From the NCBI GenBank assembly GCA_947500295.1, contig CANMRM010000005.1, positions 310,001-374,000 of the forward strand: DNA of 64,000 nucleotides. The letters run 5' to 3'. A program made the position numbers and the translations under genes. This document shows, piece by piece, positions 37,362 through 46,385 of the stretch; positions within the stretch are counted from its first letter, which is position 1, and each line of letters begins with the position of its first letter. The notes under the pieces were generated by a model. The model was not told the DNA's origin, ran no database searches, and saw only the letters and a list, made by a program, of their open reading frames with translations. This DNA comes from an uncultured Kordiimonas sp. GTDB lineage: Bacteria; Pseudomonadota; Alphaproteobacteria; Sphingomonadales; Kordiimonadaceae.

Positions 37362-39533
37362 TTATTTTTCACCCCTCAGGCCCAGCCCGCCCATCTGTTT
37401 TTGCCACAGTTGCGCATAGCGCCCGCCTGACCGCAGCAGCGAGTCGTGCGTGCCTTCTTCGGTGATCTGGCCTTCTTCAACGGTGATGACCCGGTCACAC
37501 TGGCGGATCGCCGACAGCCGGTGTGCGATGATCATAACCGTGCGGCCCTTGGCGATAACCCCCAGATTTTTCTGGATAATTTCTTCGCTTTCGGCATCAA
37601 GCGCGCTTGTCGCCTCGTCCAGAATCAGGATTTTTGGGTTGGTCATCAGCGCGCGCGCAATCGCGATACGCTGGCGCTGCCCGCCCGAGAGGTTGGCCCC
37701 GCGCTCGTCAATCAGCGTGTCATAGCCTTCCGGTAATTTGAGGATGAACTCGTGTGCGCCCGCCATCTCCGCCATTTGCATCACCTGCTCCATCGGCTTG
37801 GTCGGATCGCTTAAAGCGATGTTCTCTCTAACCGTCCGGTTGAACAGGATATTTTCCTGCAACACCACCCCCACCTGGCGCCTCAGCCAGCTTGGATCCA
37901 CCAGCGCGAGGTCTACACCATCAACGAGTACTCGCCCGCCTTCGGGCACATACAAACGCTGCACCAATTTGGTCAGTGTGGACTTGCCCGAGCCCGAAGG
38001 GCCAACGATGCCAATCATTTCGCCGGGTTTGACGGTCAGCTGGACATTGCGCAAAATTTCCGGGCCGTCTGAACGGTACCTGAAGGTGACGCCATCGAAC
38101 ACGACCTGCCCCTTCAATGATGGCAGGTTTGTGCGGTTGGGATTATACTGAGGTTCGGTTGGCGTGTTGAGGATATCCCCGAGCCGCGCAACCGAGATTC
38201 GCACCTGCTGGAAGTCCTGCCACAGCTGCGCGAGCCTGAGTACGGGCGACGCAACGCGCCCGGCCAGCATATTGAAGGCCACAAGCTGCCCGACCGTCAG
38301 CTCACCCGCCATCACCAGTTGCGCCCCGATATAGAGGATGAGCGCCGTGGCCACTTTGTTGATGAATTGCACAGACTGGCTGCCCCAGTTGCCGAGCATC
38401 GCCGCCCGAAAGCTGGCGCCCACATAGCCCGCCAGTTGCTTCTCCCAGCGGCGCTGCATTTGTGGCTCCACCGCCATGGCCTTCAGGGTCTGCACTCCCG
38501 TCACGCTTTCAACGAGAAAAGCCTGATTTTCGGCACCACGCTTGAATTTTTCATCCAGCCTTGCCCTCAGCGGCGGCGTGATGAACACGCTGACGATTAC
38601 ATAAAGCGGCAGGCTGGCAAGCACGATGATCAGAAGAGCGGGGCTGTAGAGGTACATTACTGCAAGGAAAACAACGGTGAAGAACAGGTCAATCACCAGA
38701 GTGACCGAGCTGGAGGTCAGGAAGTTCCGGATATTTTCCAGCTCCCTGACACGGGCAACGCTTTCGCCGACACGGCGGGTCTCAAAATAGGCCAGCGGCA
38801 GGCCAAGCAGGTGGCGAAACAACCTAGCGCCCAGTTCAACGTCCACACGGTTGGTTGTATGACTGAAGATATAGGTTCTGAGGCCGCCCATCAGCACTTC
38901 AAAAATGCTGACAACAATGAGCGCAAAAACCATGACATCCAATGTGGTGAGCCCCCGGTGCACTAGCACCTTGTCTACAATGACCTGGAAAAACAGGGGC
39001 GTCATCAGGGCAAATAGCTGCAGGAAGAAGCTGGCGATCAACACTTCGCCCAGAACGCGGCGATAGCGCACCAGAGGTGGAATAAACCAGGTGACGTCAA
39101 ATTTCCTTGCAGCGCCGGCCACTTGCGCCCGGGTTGTCATAAGGATGAGCCGACCGGACCAGACGGCATGAAGCTGATCATGGTTAACTGTTCTTGGTGC
39201 ACCTTCAGATGGATGCTGCACGAGTATTTTTTCGTCGTCGGCCTGAGCGACTATAAAAAAACTGCCGTCACGGTGGCAGGCGATTGCAGGCAGCGGCAGC
39301 GCTTTCAAATCCGCCGACTTTACCCTGTTTATCTTGGCTTTGACGTCAAGCGCCTTGGCAAGCCGGACGATGTCCGAAGCATCCAGAGGCTCATCGCCCT
39401 TTCCCGATTGGTGCTTGAGCTGGTCGGCATCTGCACCAACCTGCAGAAATTTCAGCAGAAGTGTCAGGCAAACCAGGCCCGTGTCCAGTTTTCCTTGGCT
39501 GGTTTTTGCTTGCTCTTCAACGGCCTGTGTCAT
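37362..39533 (-). CDS. hlyB: Type 1 secretion ABC exporter, HlyB family
   Basis: A 723-residue half-transporter starting at the ATG at 39533 (MTQAVEEQ), preceded by AGGACGA. Residues 15-135 form a C39-like domain in which the catalytic Cys position is Thr (DTGLVCLTLL). It is therefore a non-cleaving C39-like domain as in HlyB, which binds unfolded RTX substrates. Residues about 150-430 are the six-helix membrane domain. The nucleotide-binding domain has Walker A GPSGSGKST, signature LSGGQRQRIAIARAL, Walker B ILILDEATSALD and the H-loop IIAHRLS. It sits upstream of the hlyC-RTX-hlyD operon, separated by 306 bp, so it may have its own promoter. Confidence 0.95.
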   Translation of the reverse strand: MTQAVEEQAKTSQGKLDTGLVCLTLLLKFLQVGADADQLKHQSGKGDEPLDASDIVRLAKALDVKAKINRVKSADLKALPLPAIACHRDGSFFIVAQADDEKILVQHPSEGAPRTVNHDQLHAVWSGRLILMTTRAQVAGAARKFDVTWFIPPLVRYRRVLGEVLIASFFLQLFALMTPLFFQVIVDKVLVHRGLTTLDVMVFALIVVSIFEVLMGGLRTYIFSHTTNRVDVELGARLFRHLLGLPLAYFETRRVGESVARVRELENIRNFLTSSSVTLVIDLFFTVVFLAVMYLYSPALLIIVLASLPLYVIVSVFITPPLRARLDEKFKRGAENQAFLVESVTGVQTLKAMAVEPQMQRRWEKQLAGYVGASFRAAMLGNWGSQSVQFINKVATALILYIGAQLVMAGELTVGQLVAFNMLAGRVASPVLRLAQLWQDFQQVRISVARLGDILNTPTEPQYNPNRTNLPSLKGQVVFDGVTFRYRSDGPEILRNVQLTVKPGEMIGIVGPSGSGKSTLTKLVQRLYVPEGGRVLVDGVDLALVDPSWLRRQVGVVLQENILFNRTVRENIALSDPTKPMEQVMQMAEMAGAHEFILKLPEGYDTLIDERGANLSGGQRQRIAIARALMTNPKILILDEATSALDAESEEIIQKNLGVIAKGRTVMIIAHRLSAIRQCDRVITVEEGQITEEGTHDSLLRSGGRYAQLWQKQMGGLGLRGEK

Positions 39534-39632
39534 GCACTTCGTCCTGTACTGAGCGGGACGGCGCACACCAGCGCGTCTTCAACCCCCAATACCACAACCT
39601 AATGTAGTTGGTGTTCCTTAGCCACGAAATAG

Positions 39633-39644
39633 TTGACGCGTCAA
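39633..39644. promoter_or_regulatory. Perfect 12-bp palindrome upstream of the ABC exporter gene
   Basis: TTGACGCGTCAA, 100 bp upstream of the hlyB start. On the minus strand its left half also reads as a -35-like TTGACG. It is a candidate repressor site controlling the exporter; a chance palindrome cannot be excluded. Confidence 0.3.
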
Positions 39645-39714
39645 GTGCAGGGTTGGTGGAAGCCGGATTGACACTCCTGTGCGTACCGAGTTGGTTGTCT
39701 GAAGATGATTGTTT

Positions 39715-40281
39715 TCAGTCTTCGCCGGTATCAACGATGACTTCAGGGTCGAATGTCATAACCGGCTCGTCGATCTCAAAACCCCTGCCGAACCTGTCCA
39801 ACACCAGATACCCGGTTAAACCCCAACGCAGATACCGTACATCCTGCTGCTTTCGGGCGCATTTCTCGACAACAAGAAGATCGGATTTCTTTCTCGGAAT
39901 ATAAACATTCCGGTACTGTTCGGGCCGGATTTCATCCGGCATGCTGAAAGCAATTTTTGACTGCGTGTACCCGACAAATTTCTTGAAAAGAGAAGAGATT
40001 TCACGCCCATGAAATGGCGTACAGCCCTGCCCGCCAACTTGGGCTCTTGGAATGGTAATTACCTGCAAATGTGTGTTTCCAAGGGTATCCAGCTCGTTGT
40101 CGAGACCCTCGATTACCAGAAGAGGTACAATCTGGTCTGATGTTCGCAACTCGTAAGCGCCAAAGAACTCGCCTTCTTCACAAAAGCCTTTCGAAATACT
40201 GCTTTGAATATGATCCGTCTGTTGCTGGATTGACAGTCGCAAAATCAGGTAGACGTTTTCAGGCGCTTTATCTGTGCTCAT
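39715..40281 (-). CDS. Hypothetical protein following the Ser/Thr kinase gene
   Basis: A 188-residue protein with no signal peptide or membrane segment and no family that I recognise. It starts 12 nt after the kinase stop, so both are probably on one transcript. It is mixed alpha/beta with four cysteines, including GFCEEGE and VEKCARKQQ. Its C-terminus contains FGRGFEIDEPV, which closely resembles FGRGFETDYPV at the end of the PapD-like protein encoded at 48667-49221 on the other side of the reb locus. The coupling to the kinase suggests a signalling or substrate role, but that is a guess. Confidence 0.75.
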   Translation of the reverse strand: MSTDKAPENVYLILRLSIQQQTDHIQSSISKGFCEEGEFFGAYELRTSDQIVPLLVIEGLDNELDTLGNTHLQVITIPRAQVGGQGCTPFHGREISSLFKKFVGYTQSKIAFSMPDEIRPEQYRNVYIPRKKSDLLVVEKCARKQQDVRYLRWGLTGYLVLDRFGRGFEIDEPVMTFDPEVIVDTGED

Positions 40282-40293
40282 ACTATTTTATTC

Positions 40294-42477
40294 TCATGTG
40301 TTGTTTTCGGAATTCAGCCTGGTTTGCAGGATGTGGAATTCAGGTGTTTGCCGGAGACTGAATAGCTCCGGCTCATTTTCAATTTCTGTTAAAGGATATC
40401 CTTCGACAAGCGCAGTCTCCACCAGCTTCAGCGCTTCGGTCCGCTTGCCAACCAGCTCCTTGATAACCGCAGCACGGAACAATATGTCCGGTGTTGCTTG
40501 ACCATCGCCGATAACAAGATTGATGGTGATTTCCGCAGCGTCGAAATTGCCAGTTTTTGCTTGAAAAAGGCCTACCCTGCTCACCAGTATATTGTCCTGT
40601 TTCCAAGAGGGATACTGTTGCATGAGAAGCTGCTGCGCGCGCTGATAGGCATGTCGGGACAGGTCACCTTTACCGCTTACCATGTTGTACGCGTCTGCGA
40701 GGTTGGCCCAAATTCGAAAATCGTTCGTACCGCCCTGCAATTGCAAAGCATCCTCGTAGGCGCTTACCGCCTGCGGATACTGTTTTTGGAAGAAGAGATA
40801 GGTCCCAAGGTTGCTGTAGAGCAGCCGGCTGGGGCGAATTCTAAGGCCCTGTTGCAGCGTTGAAATGGCTTTCAGAGTGTCGCCTTGAAGATGTTGAACT
40901 GCACTTAGATTTGAATAGGCCCTTGAATCGTCGGGATTCAGTGAAATCTGCTGCTGAAAAGCCTGCTCCGCCTTCGCATAATGACCAACCGCATAATAGA
41001 AACCTGCAAGAGGCCTGATAATTTCAACCGAGTCCGGAAACTGTCCTGAGAGCCTTTCCAGCCTATCAATTGCCTGACTAGTCAAGCCGGATCTGTGATC
41101 CAGAAAAGCGATGGCAATATGTGCTTCTCTATTGTTGGGGTCCAGAATGAGTGCATGCTTCAAAAAGGATCTTGCCTGGTTGTAGTCACCTTTTTGTTTC
41201 AAGGTTTGGCCCATTGCCAGATGGCTGATGGCCAGATTACTGTCCAATGAGAGGGCGAGGCGGGCAGTTTCCAACGCACGGTTATATAGAGCTGGGTCCT
41301 TGTTTTCAGCTGTATACTTTCTCAACAGCGTCAGCGCCAGCCCTGCAGTCGCCGCTGCATTCTCAGGGTCAGACAATAAGACACTCTCAAAAAAGTTTTG
41401 TGCTGCGGTGAGTTGGCCCTTTGCCCCGAAAAGCTTCAGGTGATTAAAGCCCTTCTCAAGGTCGTTCATGATCATCACCGACGGACGCAGCTCAGGCAGC
41501 TGCGGGTTGTGGCCATACCCCAACCCAACAATGCCCATGAAAGATACGATTGAACCTGTTTTCAAGAAAGGCGTCAGCACAGTTTCGATTTGCGCTCCAA
41601 ACTTCTTCGGCAATAAAGCCCGTTCAGATGGTTGGGACATCTTCGACGACAGCCGTTGCACAACCTCACACATGCTGGATGGCCGCTTGCTCTTGTCAGT
41701 GTCCAGCATGTCTTTGATAAGCGCCCCAACCATCTTGGCCAGTTCGCTGTTCTCCACCTGAGGCTCCGGAAGCTCCCCAGACAAAACAGCATTCAGAATC
41801 GCCGCTCCGTTGGGACCGGAAAAAGCAGGTTCTCCGTACGTCATTTGATAAAACACGGCACCGAGCGCGAAAATATCTGACAATGGGCTCCCAGGTTCTC
41901 CGCGCATCAACTCAGGGGCCATGAACGGCAACGTCCCCATCAACGAGGGGGCCGCTTCTCGGGTACTTGCCACGGTGCTCATCAGTGATGCCTGGCCAGT
42001 GATTTTTGATAAGCCGAAATCAATCACCTTGGGAGACCCGTCGCGGGAGACGGCTACGTTTGATGGCTTGATATCTCCATGGATAAGCCCAAGGCCATGC
42101 GCATAAGCGATAGCGTCGGCTACCTGACGAAAAAGTTCCAGCATACGTTGAGTAGAAAGCTGCGGGTTCAGCGAATTCAAGGTGCCGCCACTCAAGTATT
42201 CCATCGCTATAAAGAGACAGCTGCCTGACTGAAATGCGTCAAAAACCGTCACAATATTGGGATGGCTCAGTTTGGCCAGCACCTGTGCTTCTTGCAAACT
42301 GCCGGTGCCGGACCTGCACGCGTTGACCCCCCCGGGCCTGAGCACTTTCAGCGCCACGTCCCTTTTCAGGGCCGTGTCTTTCGCGCGGTAAACTTCACTG
42401 TAAGTGCCCTGTCCGATCAGCGAGGCAATTTCATAACGCCCTATTCTCTGGTTTGGCCGTGCGATCTGCATCGCCAT
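40294..42477 (-). CDS. Serine/threonine protein kinase with C-terminal TPR domain
   Basis: A protein of about 727 residues. Residues 12-270 form a eukaryotic-type kinase domain. It has the Gly-loop IGQGTYSEVYRAKD, catalytic Lys in VALKVLRPG, catalytic loop HGDIKPSN (HGD instead of HRD, Asp kept), DFG in VIDFGLSK, and APELMRGEPGSPLSDIFALG. A short hydrophobic stretch (TGSIVSFMGIVGLGYG, about residue 310) follows, then seven or eight tetratricopeptide repeats to the end (for example AISHLAMGQTLKQKGDYNQARSFLKHAL). The start is uncertain: ATGs at 42477 and 42471 both follow a G-rich stretch, and an upstream TTG exists at 42516. It is transcribed divergently from an FHA-domain sigma-54 activator, the natural reader of its phosphorylation. 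It probably relays a signal that controls the reb operon (inference). Confidence 0.9.
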   Translation of the reverse strand: MAMQIARPNQRIGRYEIASLIGQGTYSEVYRAKDTALKRDVALKVLRPGGVNACRSGTGSLQEAQVLAKLSHPNIVTVFDAFQSGSCLFIAMEYLSGGTLNSLNPQLSTQRMLELFRQVADAIAYAHGLGLIHGDIKPSNVAVSRDGSPKVIDFGLSKITGQASLMSTVASTREAAPSLMGTLPFMAPELMRGEPGSPLSDIFALGAVFYQMTYGEPAFSGPNGAAILNAVLSGELPEPQVENSELAKMVGALIKDMLDTDKSKRPSSMCEVVQRLSSKMSQPSERALLPKKFGAQIETVLTPFLKTGSIVSFMGIVGLGYGHNPQLPELRPSVMIMNDLEKGFNHLKLFGAKGQLTAAQNFFESVLLSDPENAAATAGLALTLLRKYTAENKDPALYNRALETARLALSLDSNLAISHLAMGQTLKQKGDYNQARSFLKHALILDPNNREAHIAIAFLDHRSGLTSQAIDRLERLSGQFPDSVEIIRPLAGFYYAVGHYAKAEQAFQQQISLNPDDSRAYSNLSAVQHLQGDTLKAISTLQQGLRIRPSRLLYSNLGTYLFFQKQYPQAVSAYEDALQLQGGTNDFRIWANLADAYNMVSGKGDLSRHAYQRAQQLLMQQYPSWKQDNILVSRVGLFQAKTGNFDAAEITINLVIGDGQATPDILFRAAVIKELVGKRTEALKLVETALVEGYPLTEIENEPELFSLRQTPEFHILQTRLNSENNT

Positions 42478-42535
42478 CCCCCCACCGACACCAATTTTTA
42501 CAAGACGAAGATTCAATGTATCGTTGCATATTTTC

Positions 42536-42549
42536 TACTTTTAAAAGTA
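42536..42549. promoter_or_regulatory. Perfect 14-bp palindrome between kinase and sigma-54 activator genes
   Basis: TACTTTTAAAAGTA lies 11 bp before the ATG of the activator gene and about 60 bp before the kinase start, in the shared divergent region of 82 bp. It could be an operator for both genes or an autoregulatory site. AT-rich palindromes also arise by chance. Confidence 0.35.
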
Positions 42550-42559
42550 TCGTTTGTCG

Positions 42560-44068
42560 ATGAAAAATGAGATTGACTATAGTCAGGATACCCTTCCACC
42601 GCAGTTTGCAAGCAGCCGACGGTCCGCAGGGATTCAGCCACAACTTTGTCTTGTTATTATGTGGCATGGCGACCGCAACATGATTGGCCGTTTTGTGCCA
42701 TTCTCTGATGATCTCAAGCGTTTGATCAGAATAAGCCGTTTTTTCCCCGAGTTTCGAGATCAAGAAAATACCGACGCAATTCCTCTTTCGGATCCCCATG
42801 TTTCCCGAAACCCGGTCACGATTGAGCAATTGAATACGAAAGAGTTTAGAATCACGCCGGCCGAAAGCAGAATGACAGTTCAGGTGAATGGGGTACGCAT
42901 CAGATCAGCTGTGACCACATCTCTATCGGACCAAAATGGCCTTGTAACCGTGACATTATCCAATTACGTGGTTCTCGGTCTTTGTGACCTACCGGCAAGG
43001 CAGATTGCTGCTGCACACAACTCAATTCTGGGAATCAGTTGTGAAATAAACCAATGCAGAAACCTGATTGGTCGGTTTGCGGCAACAGACCTTCCCGTCA
43101 TGCTGATGGGTGAAACCGGCACCGGCAAAGAGTTGGCCGCCACCGATATACACGCCAACAGTGAAAGAAACACAGGGCCATTAGTGACTGTGAATATGGC
43201 TGCCATTCCCCAAGAACTGGCGGTGACAGAGCTATTTGGAGCAAAAAAAGGCGCGTTCACAGGCAGCACTCGCGACCGCCGGGGCTTTTTCCAGAAGGCC
43301 GAAAATGGCACATTGTTTTGTGACGAAATCGGCGATACGCCCCGCTTGGTACAACCCATGTTGCTGCGCGCGCTTGAAGACGGCTGTATTCAGATACTGG
43401 GTCAGGACGCCACCACCAAAATCAATGTAAGGTTCATCGCGGCAACTGATCGGCCCGTTGATTTAGACGCAGGCGAGTACCGCTTCAGCAAACCGCTTTA
43501 CCACCGGTTTTCCGCAGCCCATATCAAGATGCCTACCCTTCGGGACAGAAAAATAGATATTCCACTGCTGATTCTGCACTTCCTTGACGAGAATACAGTG
43601 TCGGAACACTTTCCTCATACTGACATCGATGCCAAACAGTTCACAGATCTGTTGGCCTATTCCTGGCCGGGAAATGTGCGCGAACTGAAAAACGCCATCA
43701 ACGCGATAGTTCTGGGAGAAGCGCCCAACCTGATACAGGACGCTCGCCCATCGTCCAGCGGTCGCAGCGCAACGAGAGATCAATATCGATCTCCGTCGAG
43801 TGTGGCGGACGACGAGTTAATAACTGCACTGAACCAAGCGGACTGGCTGATCAAGCCTGCGGCAGAGTCCCTGTCGATTTCGAGGACGTCTTGTTATGAG
43901 CTGATCAAGAAGTGCCCCACAATCAGATCTGCAGAAGATGTTCCGCTAGAAGAAATGCAACTCGTAATGGCTGAGCACCCCGGTGATCTGGCTAAATGGT
44001 CCTCAGTACTTCAGGTCCCACAGGAGGCTCTAAGAAAACATTTGAGATCTTCCAGATTGCTGGATTAA
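42560..44068 (+). CDS. FHA-domain sigma-54-dependent transcriptional activator
   Basis: A 502-residue enhancer-binding protein. Residues about 30-135 form an FHA domain (MIGRF, LSDPHVSRNPVTIEQL, VQVNGVRIR), a phosphothreonine-binding fold, in place of the usual receiver. The AAA+ domain (about 150-375) has Walker A GETGTGKE, the sigma-54 contact loop GAFTGS (consensus GAFTGA, last residue changed), Walker B GTLFCDEIGD, and HRFSAAHIKMPTLRDRKIDIP. The C-terminus has a Fis-like helix-turn-helix (LIKPAAESLSISRTSCYELIKKC). An in-frame TTG at 42554 is an alternative start; neither has a clear ribosome site. Family knowledge says such proteins open -24/-12 promoters. The adjacent reb operon has exactly such a promoter, and the divergent kinase gene offers the phospho-signal. 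Confidence 0.9.
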   Translation: MKNEIDYSQDTLPPQFASSRRSAGIQPQLCLVIMWHGDRNMIGRFVPFSDDLKRLIRISRFFPEFRDQENTDAIPLSDPHVSRNPVTIEQLNTKEFRITPAESRMTVQVNGVRIRSAVTTSLSDQNGLVTVTLSNYVVLGLCDLPARQIAAAHNSILGISCEINQCRNLIGRFAATDLPVMLMGETGTGKELAATDIHANSERNTGPLVTVNMAAIPQELAVTELFGAKKGAFTGSTRDRRGFFQKAENGTLFCDEIGDTPRLVQPMLLRALEDGCIQILGQDATTKINVRFIAATDRPVDLDAGEYRFSKPLYHRFSAAHIKMPTLRDRKIDIPLLILHFLDENTVSEHFPHTDIDAKQFTDLLAYSWPGNVRELKNAINAIVLGEAPNLIQDARPSSSGRSATRDQYRSPSSVADDELITALNQADWLIKPAAESLSISRTSCYELIKKCPTIRSAEDVPLEEMQLVMAEHPGDLAKWSSVLQVPQEALRKHLRSSRLLD

Positions 44069-44167
44069 TGGCCGCAGAACCAAACGAGCTTTATTGGATT
44101 TCGCGGCTGACCCGACACTCTGACACATAATCACTGAGGATCATTAATCTACTGGCCTGAGACGACC

Positions 44168-45676
44168 TCAAGCGGAGTAGCTGTGAACGTGTTCTGCGTT
44201 GCCGCCTACGGTGGTACGCACAGTTGAAGAGCCACTTGCAGTATCGTCAATAACCAGCGCTGCAGTTTTGCTGTGCACAAGCTGTAGAGCAGATGCTGCC
44301 AGCGTATAGCGAAGCATCGACGGCTGGTTTTGAAGACCAATCCCAAGTAGCTCGCCACCTGCGTTTGATACACTCATTGGATAGGGCGTAATTGAACTGT
44401 CCGTCGCCAGTGTAAGCCGAACATTGGAAACAAGCGGCTCACTGACATTCACTTGATCCACAGACGCAATCAGAGAAGACGGACTAGGCTGGGTTCCCTT
44501 GTAGATGTTGATTTTGCGATATTCGATTGCGCTATCTACATCATAATAGTCTGTGTCAACAATCAGGGCTGTCTGGGTCACTCCCTCAAATGTCGCGTGC
44601 AAGCCAACCGGCAGTCCATTTATCGATTTTATGAATCCGCCCACGGTTGATTCCACATTGCCCAGGCACATGTAGCAGGGCAGCAGGGAACTGAACAAAC
44701 CGAGCTGGCTTGTTCCCTGGGACGGCGTAACTATGTGTTTCAGCGCCCCGCTGGCTCTAATAATATCCAGCGACCAGTCAGTTAGAGGGGCATCGATCGA
44801 ATGTCCGCTGGTGGAAGCGCCGTATTTTGTCAAAAAATCGAGCAGTAGCGCAATTCGTACTTCCGCATGAGCAGCCTTGTTAACGGACTTGATGTTCAGG
44901 GACTTTATCAACGGCTTGAAGCTGGCACCCTGACCTTTGTTCTCCTCGACGTAGAGACTTGCCCCAATGTTATAGTCTTTGGTCATCCCTGAGCTCTTGA
45001 ACCACCGATTGGCGACCTCATCCAATACGTCGGCAAACACATTATTTTTGAATGGCACGGGCTGCGAGTAATATGCGCAATCGGGCAGCTGTTGAAGCAG
45101 GTTACCGGCATCAACGCCGCTGCTGATAAAATCTCCATTATACTGGACCAGAAGTTGCGCAAATTCCTTGTCCGCGATCTTGTCAGTCGAATAAGCAGAC
45201 ACATCCAGGCTGGATGTGTTGCTTTGGAGAAAAAAATTCCCACAATCGCGATCAAGCGTGACTGCTTTTTGGCATTTTAAGATATTGCCGGAATCCGGGA
45301 ATTCATAGAGCGGAACATTTGTGCCACCTCTACCCAGTTCATTGTCGCATATATAGACAAACGGCAGAGTGGAGTATGTAAGCTCATCTTCGTACTTGTC
45401 TTTGGTATCGACCGGGAAAACCAGCCCTTTCAGCGCAACATCCGAGATCGTTGCCGTGTCTGTGATCCCCTTTATTTTCAAGCCCTGGAATTTGTTCTTT
45501 GCCGCGATAAGCAACACCATCAATTTCGTCGGAAAAATACCCAAAGGAAAGTCACTTGTGGATCTGGGAGAGTCAGCCTGAATTATAAACGGCATCGTCG
45601 CACCTGAGGACCCGCGCCCATCAGATGATGTTTTGATCTCGACAACCAAACCTACATCCGTTTTTTCAAATGCCAT
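44168..45676 (-). CDS. Deaminase-like zinc protein, last gene of the reb operon, candidate effector
   Basis: A 502-residue protein with a good ribosome site (GGAG) before the ATG. No signal peptide. The central region carries the zinc signature of the cytidine-deaminase superfamily: H270-A-E272 in KAAHAEVRIALLLDFL, and P333-C334-x-x-C337 in LLPCYMCLGN. HAE is preceded by candidate beta-strands (GASLYVEENKGQG, KSLNIKSV) in the order expected for the fold. The 61-residue spacing between the two halves is longer than in housekeeping deaminases but is tolerated in toxin-type deaminases. Residues 1-230 and 350-502 match nothing I know; the C-terminal part is beta-rich (VNVSEPLVSNVRLTLATDSSITPYPMS). 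It lies 25 nt after the previous reb gene. It could be a cargo toxin, a self-targeting factor or a structural protein with a vestigial site. The function is inferred. Confidence 0.8.
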   Translation of the reverse strand: MAFEKTDVGLVVEIKTSSDGRGSSGATMPFIIQADSPRSTSDFPLGIFPTKLMVLLIAAKNKFQGLKIKGITDTATISDVALKGLVFPVDTKDKYEDELTYSTLPFVYICDNELGRGGTNVPLYEFPDSGNILKCQKAVTLDRDCGNFFLQSNTSSLDVSAYSTDKIADKEFAQLLVQYNGDFISSGVDAGNLLQQLPDCAYYSQPVPFKNNVFADVLDEVANRWFKSSGMTKDYNIGASLYVEENKGQGASFKPLIKSLNIKSVNKAAHAEVRIALLLDFLTKYGASTSGHSIDAPLTDWSLDIIRASGALKHIVTPSQGTSQLGLFSSLLPCYMCLGNVESTVGGFIKSINGLPVGLHATFEGVTQTALIVDTDYYDVDSAIEYRKINIYKGTQPSPSSLIASVDQVNVSEPLVSNVRLTLATDSSITPYPMSVSNAGGELLGIGLQNQPSMLRYTLAASALQLVHSKTAALVIDDTASGSSTVRTTVGGNAEHVHSYSA

Positions 45677-45701
45677 TATTCTTCTCCTCAGACTTGGGGG
45701 T

Positions 45702-46004
45702 TTATAGCTCGCTTAGCTCTGGCTCGGTTTGCTTCAGGGCCTGAATCGTTGTGATCGCCCTGTGCAACCGCTGTGAAGTTTTTAAGGACCCGGCAGACAA
45801 GGCCTGGGTAGTGCCAGTGGAACAGGTCGCCAGAGACTGGGTATCCTGCAACTGCGTAGACAGTGTCTCGTTCACCATCGCCACCGCCTGCGCCGAAGCT
45901 GCCTGCTGCCAGGCACCAGCTTGCGCCACGGCGGGGGAAAACCCGACAACCACAACATCATCCGGTTGCTGGTCACCAGATATCACTCCGGTTTTCTTTG
46001 ACAT
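45702..46004 (-). CDS. RebB-like R-body protein (divergent, 100 aa)
   Basis: A 100-residue protein preceded by GGAG. The middle part (FSPAVAQAGAWQQAASAQAVAMVNETLSTQLQDTQSLATC) follows the RebB pattern of an SPA motif, a small-residue-rich helix and an N...Q-rich helix with an Ala/Thr run after it. The match is weaker than for the gene at 46066-46341. It sits 61 nt after that gene and 25 nt before the deaminase-like gene, in the same operon. It is likely a minor or assembly subunit of the R-body ribbon. Confidence 0.65.
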   Translation of the reverse strand: MSKKTGVISGDQQPDDVVVVGFSPAVAQAGAWQQAASAQAVAMVNETLSTQLQDTQSLATCSTGTTQALSAGSLKTSQRLHRAITTIQALKQTEPELSEL

Positions 46005-46065
46005 GATACTGCTCCATATCGGTCATTTATGGGGAGGCACCATAAAGACACCCCCCCATGGCGAC

Positions 46066-46341
46066 TTAGGAATTGGCTTGTTGGTTGATCATCGTCGCAA
46101 TGGAAATTGCGTCAGACACCGTATCCACGCTGTAAATCTGCATGACACCTTGTGTCGTTGCAGCTTGCGCCAGAATGTTCTGGTTATTCTGAGCGTTGAC
46201 AGCGTTTTCGATACCAGCACCCGTCATGTGACCTGCCGTTTGATACAGCTGGCCCATGGCCATTGCAGGCGCTTCGGCAACGACTTTGACGTTCGCTTGT
46301 GTAACTGCGTCGGTAATTTGGTTGTTTACGTGGTCCACCAT
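46066..46341 (-). CDS. rebB: RebB-family R-body structural protein
   Basis: A 91-residue protein starting at the ATG at 46341 (MVDHVNN), 7 nt after GGAG; an upstream in-frame start lacks this site. The sequence VNNQITDAVTQANVKVVAEAPAMAMGQLYQTAGH is a near-canonical RebB N-terminal half. It is followed by the N-rich helix AVNAQNNQNILAQAATTQGVM and the C-terminal IYSVDTVS motif. RebB-type proteins polymerise into the coiled ribbon of refractile R-bodies, which unroll explosively on a trigger such as low pH (known from Caedibacter and others). This is the clearest member here and defines the operon as a reb locus. Confidence 0.93.
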   Translation of the reverse strand: MVDHVNNQITDAVTQANVKVVAEAPAMAMGQLYQTAGHMTGAGIENAVNAQNNQNILAQAATTQGVMQIYSVDTVSDAISIATMINQQANS

Positions 46342-46385
46342 AATAAATCTCCTTTGGTTATGGACAATATTCATCAGCTGAGAGG

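Noticed and set aside
42431-42829. Minus-strand open frame of 132 codons across the kinase/activator divergent region
   Set aside because: It overlaps the well-supported 5' ends of both genes, has no ribosome site and its translation has no recognisable domain.
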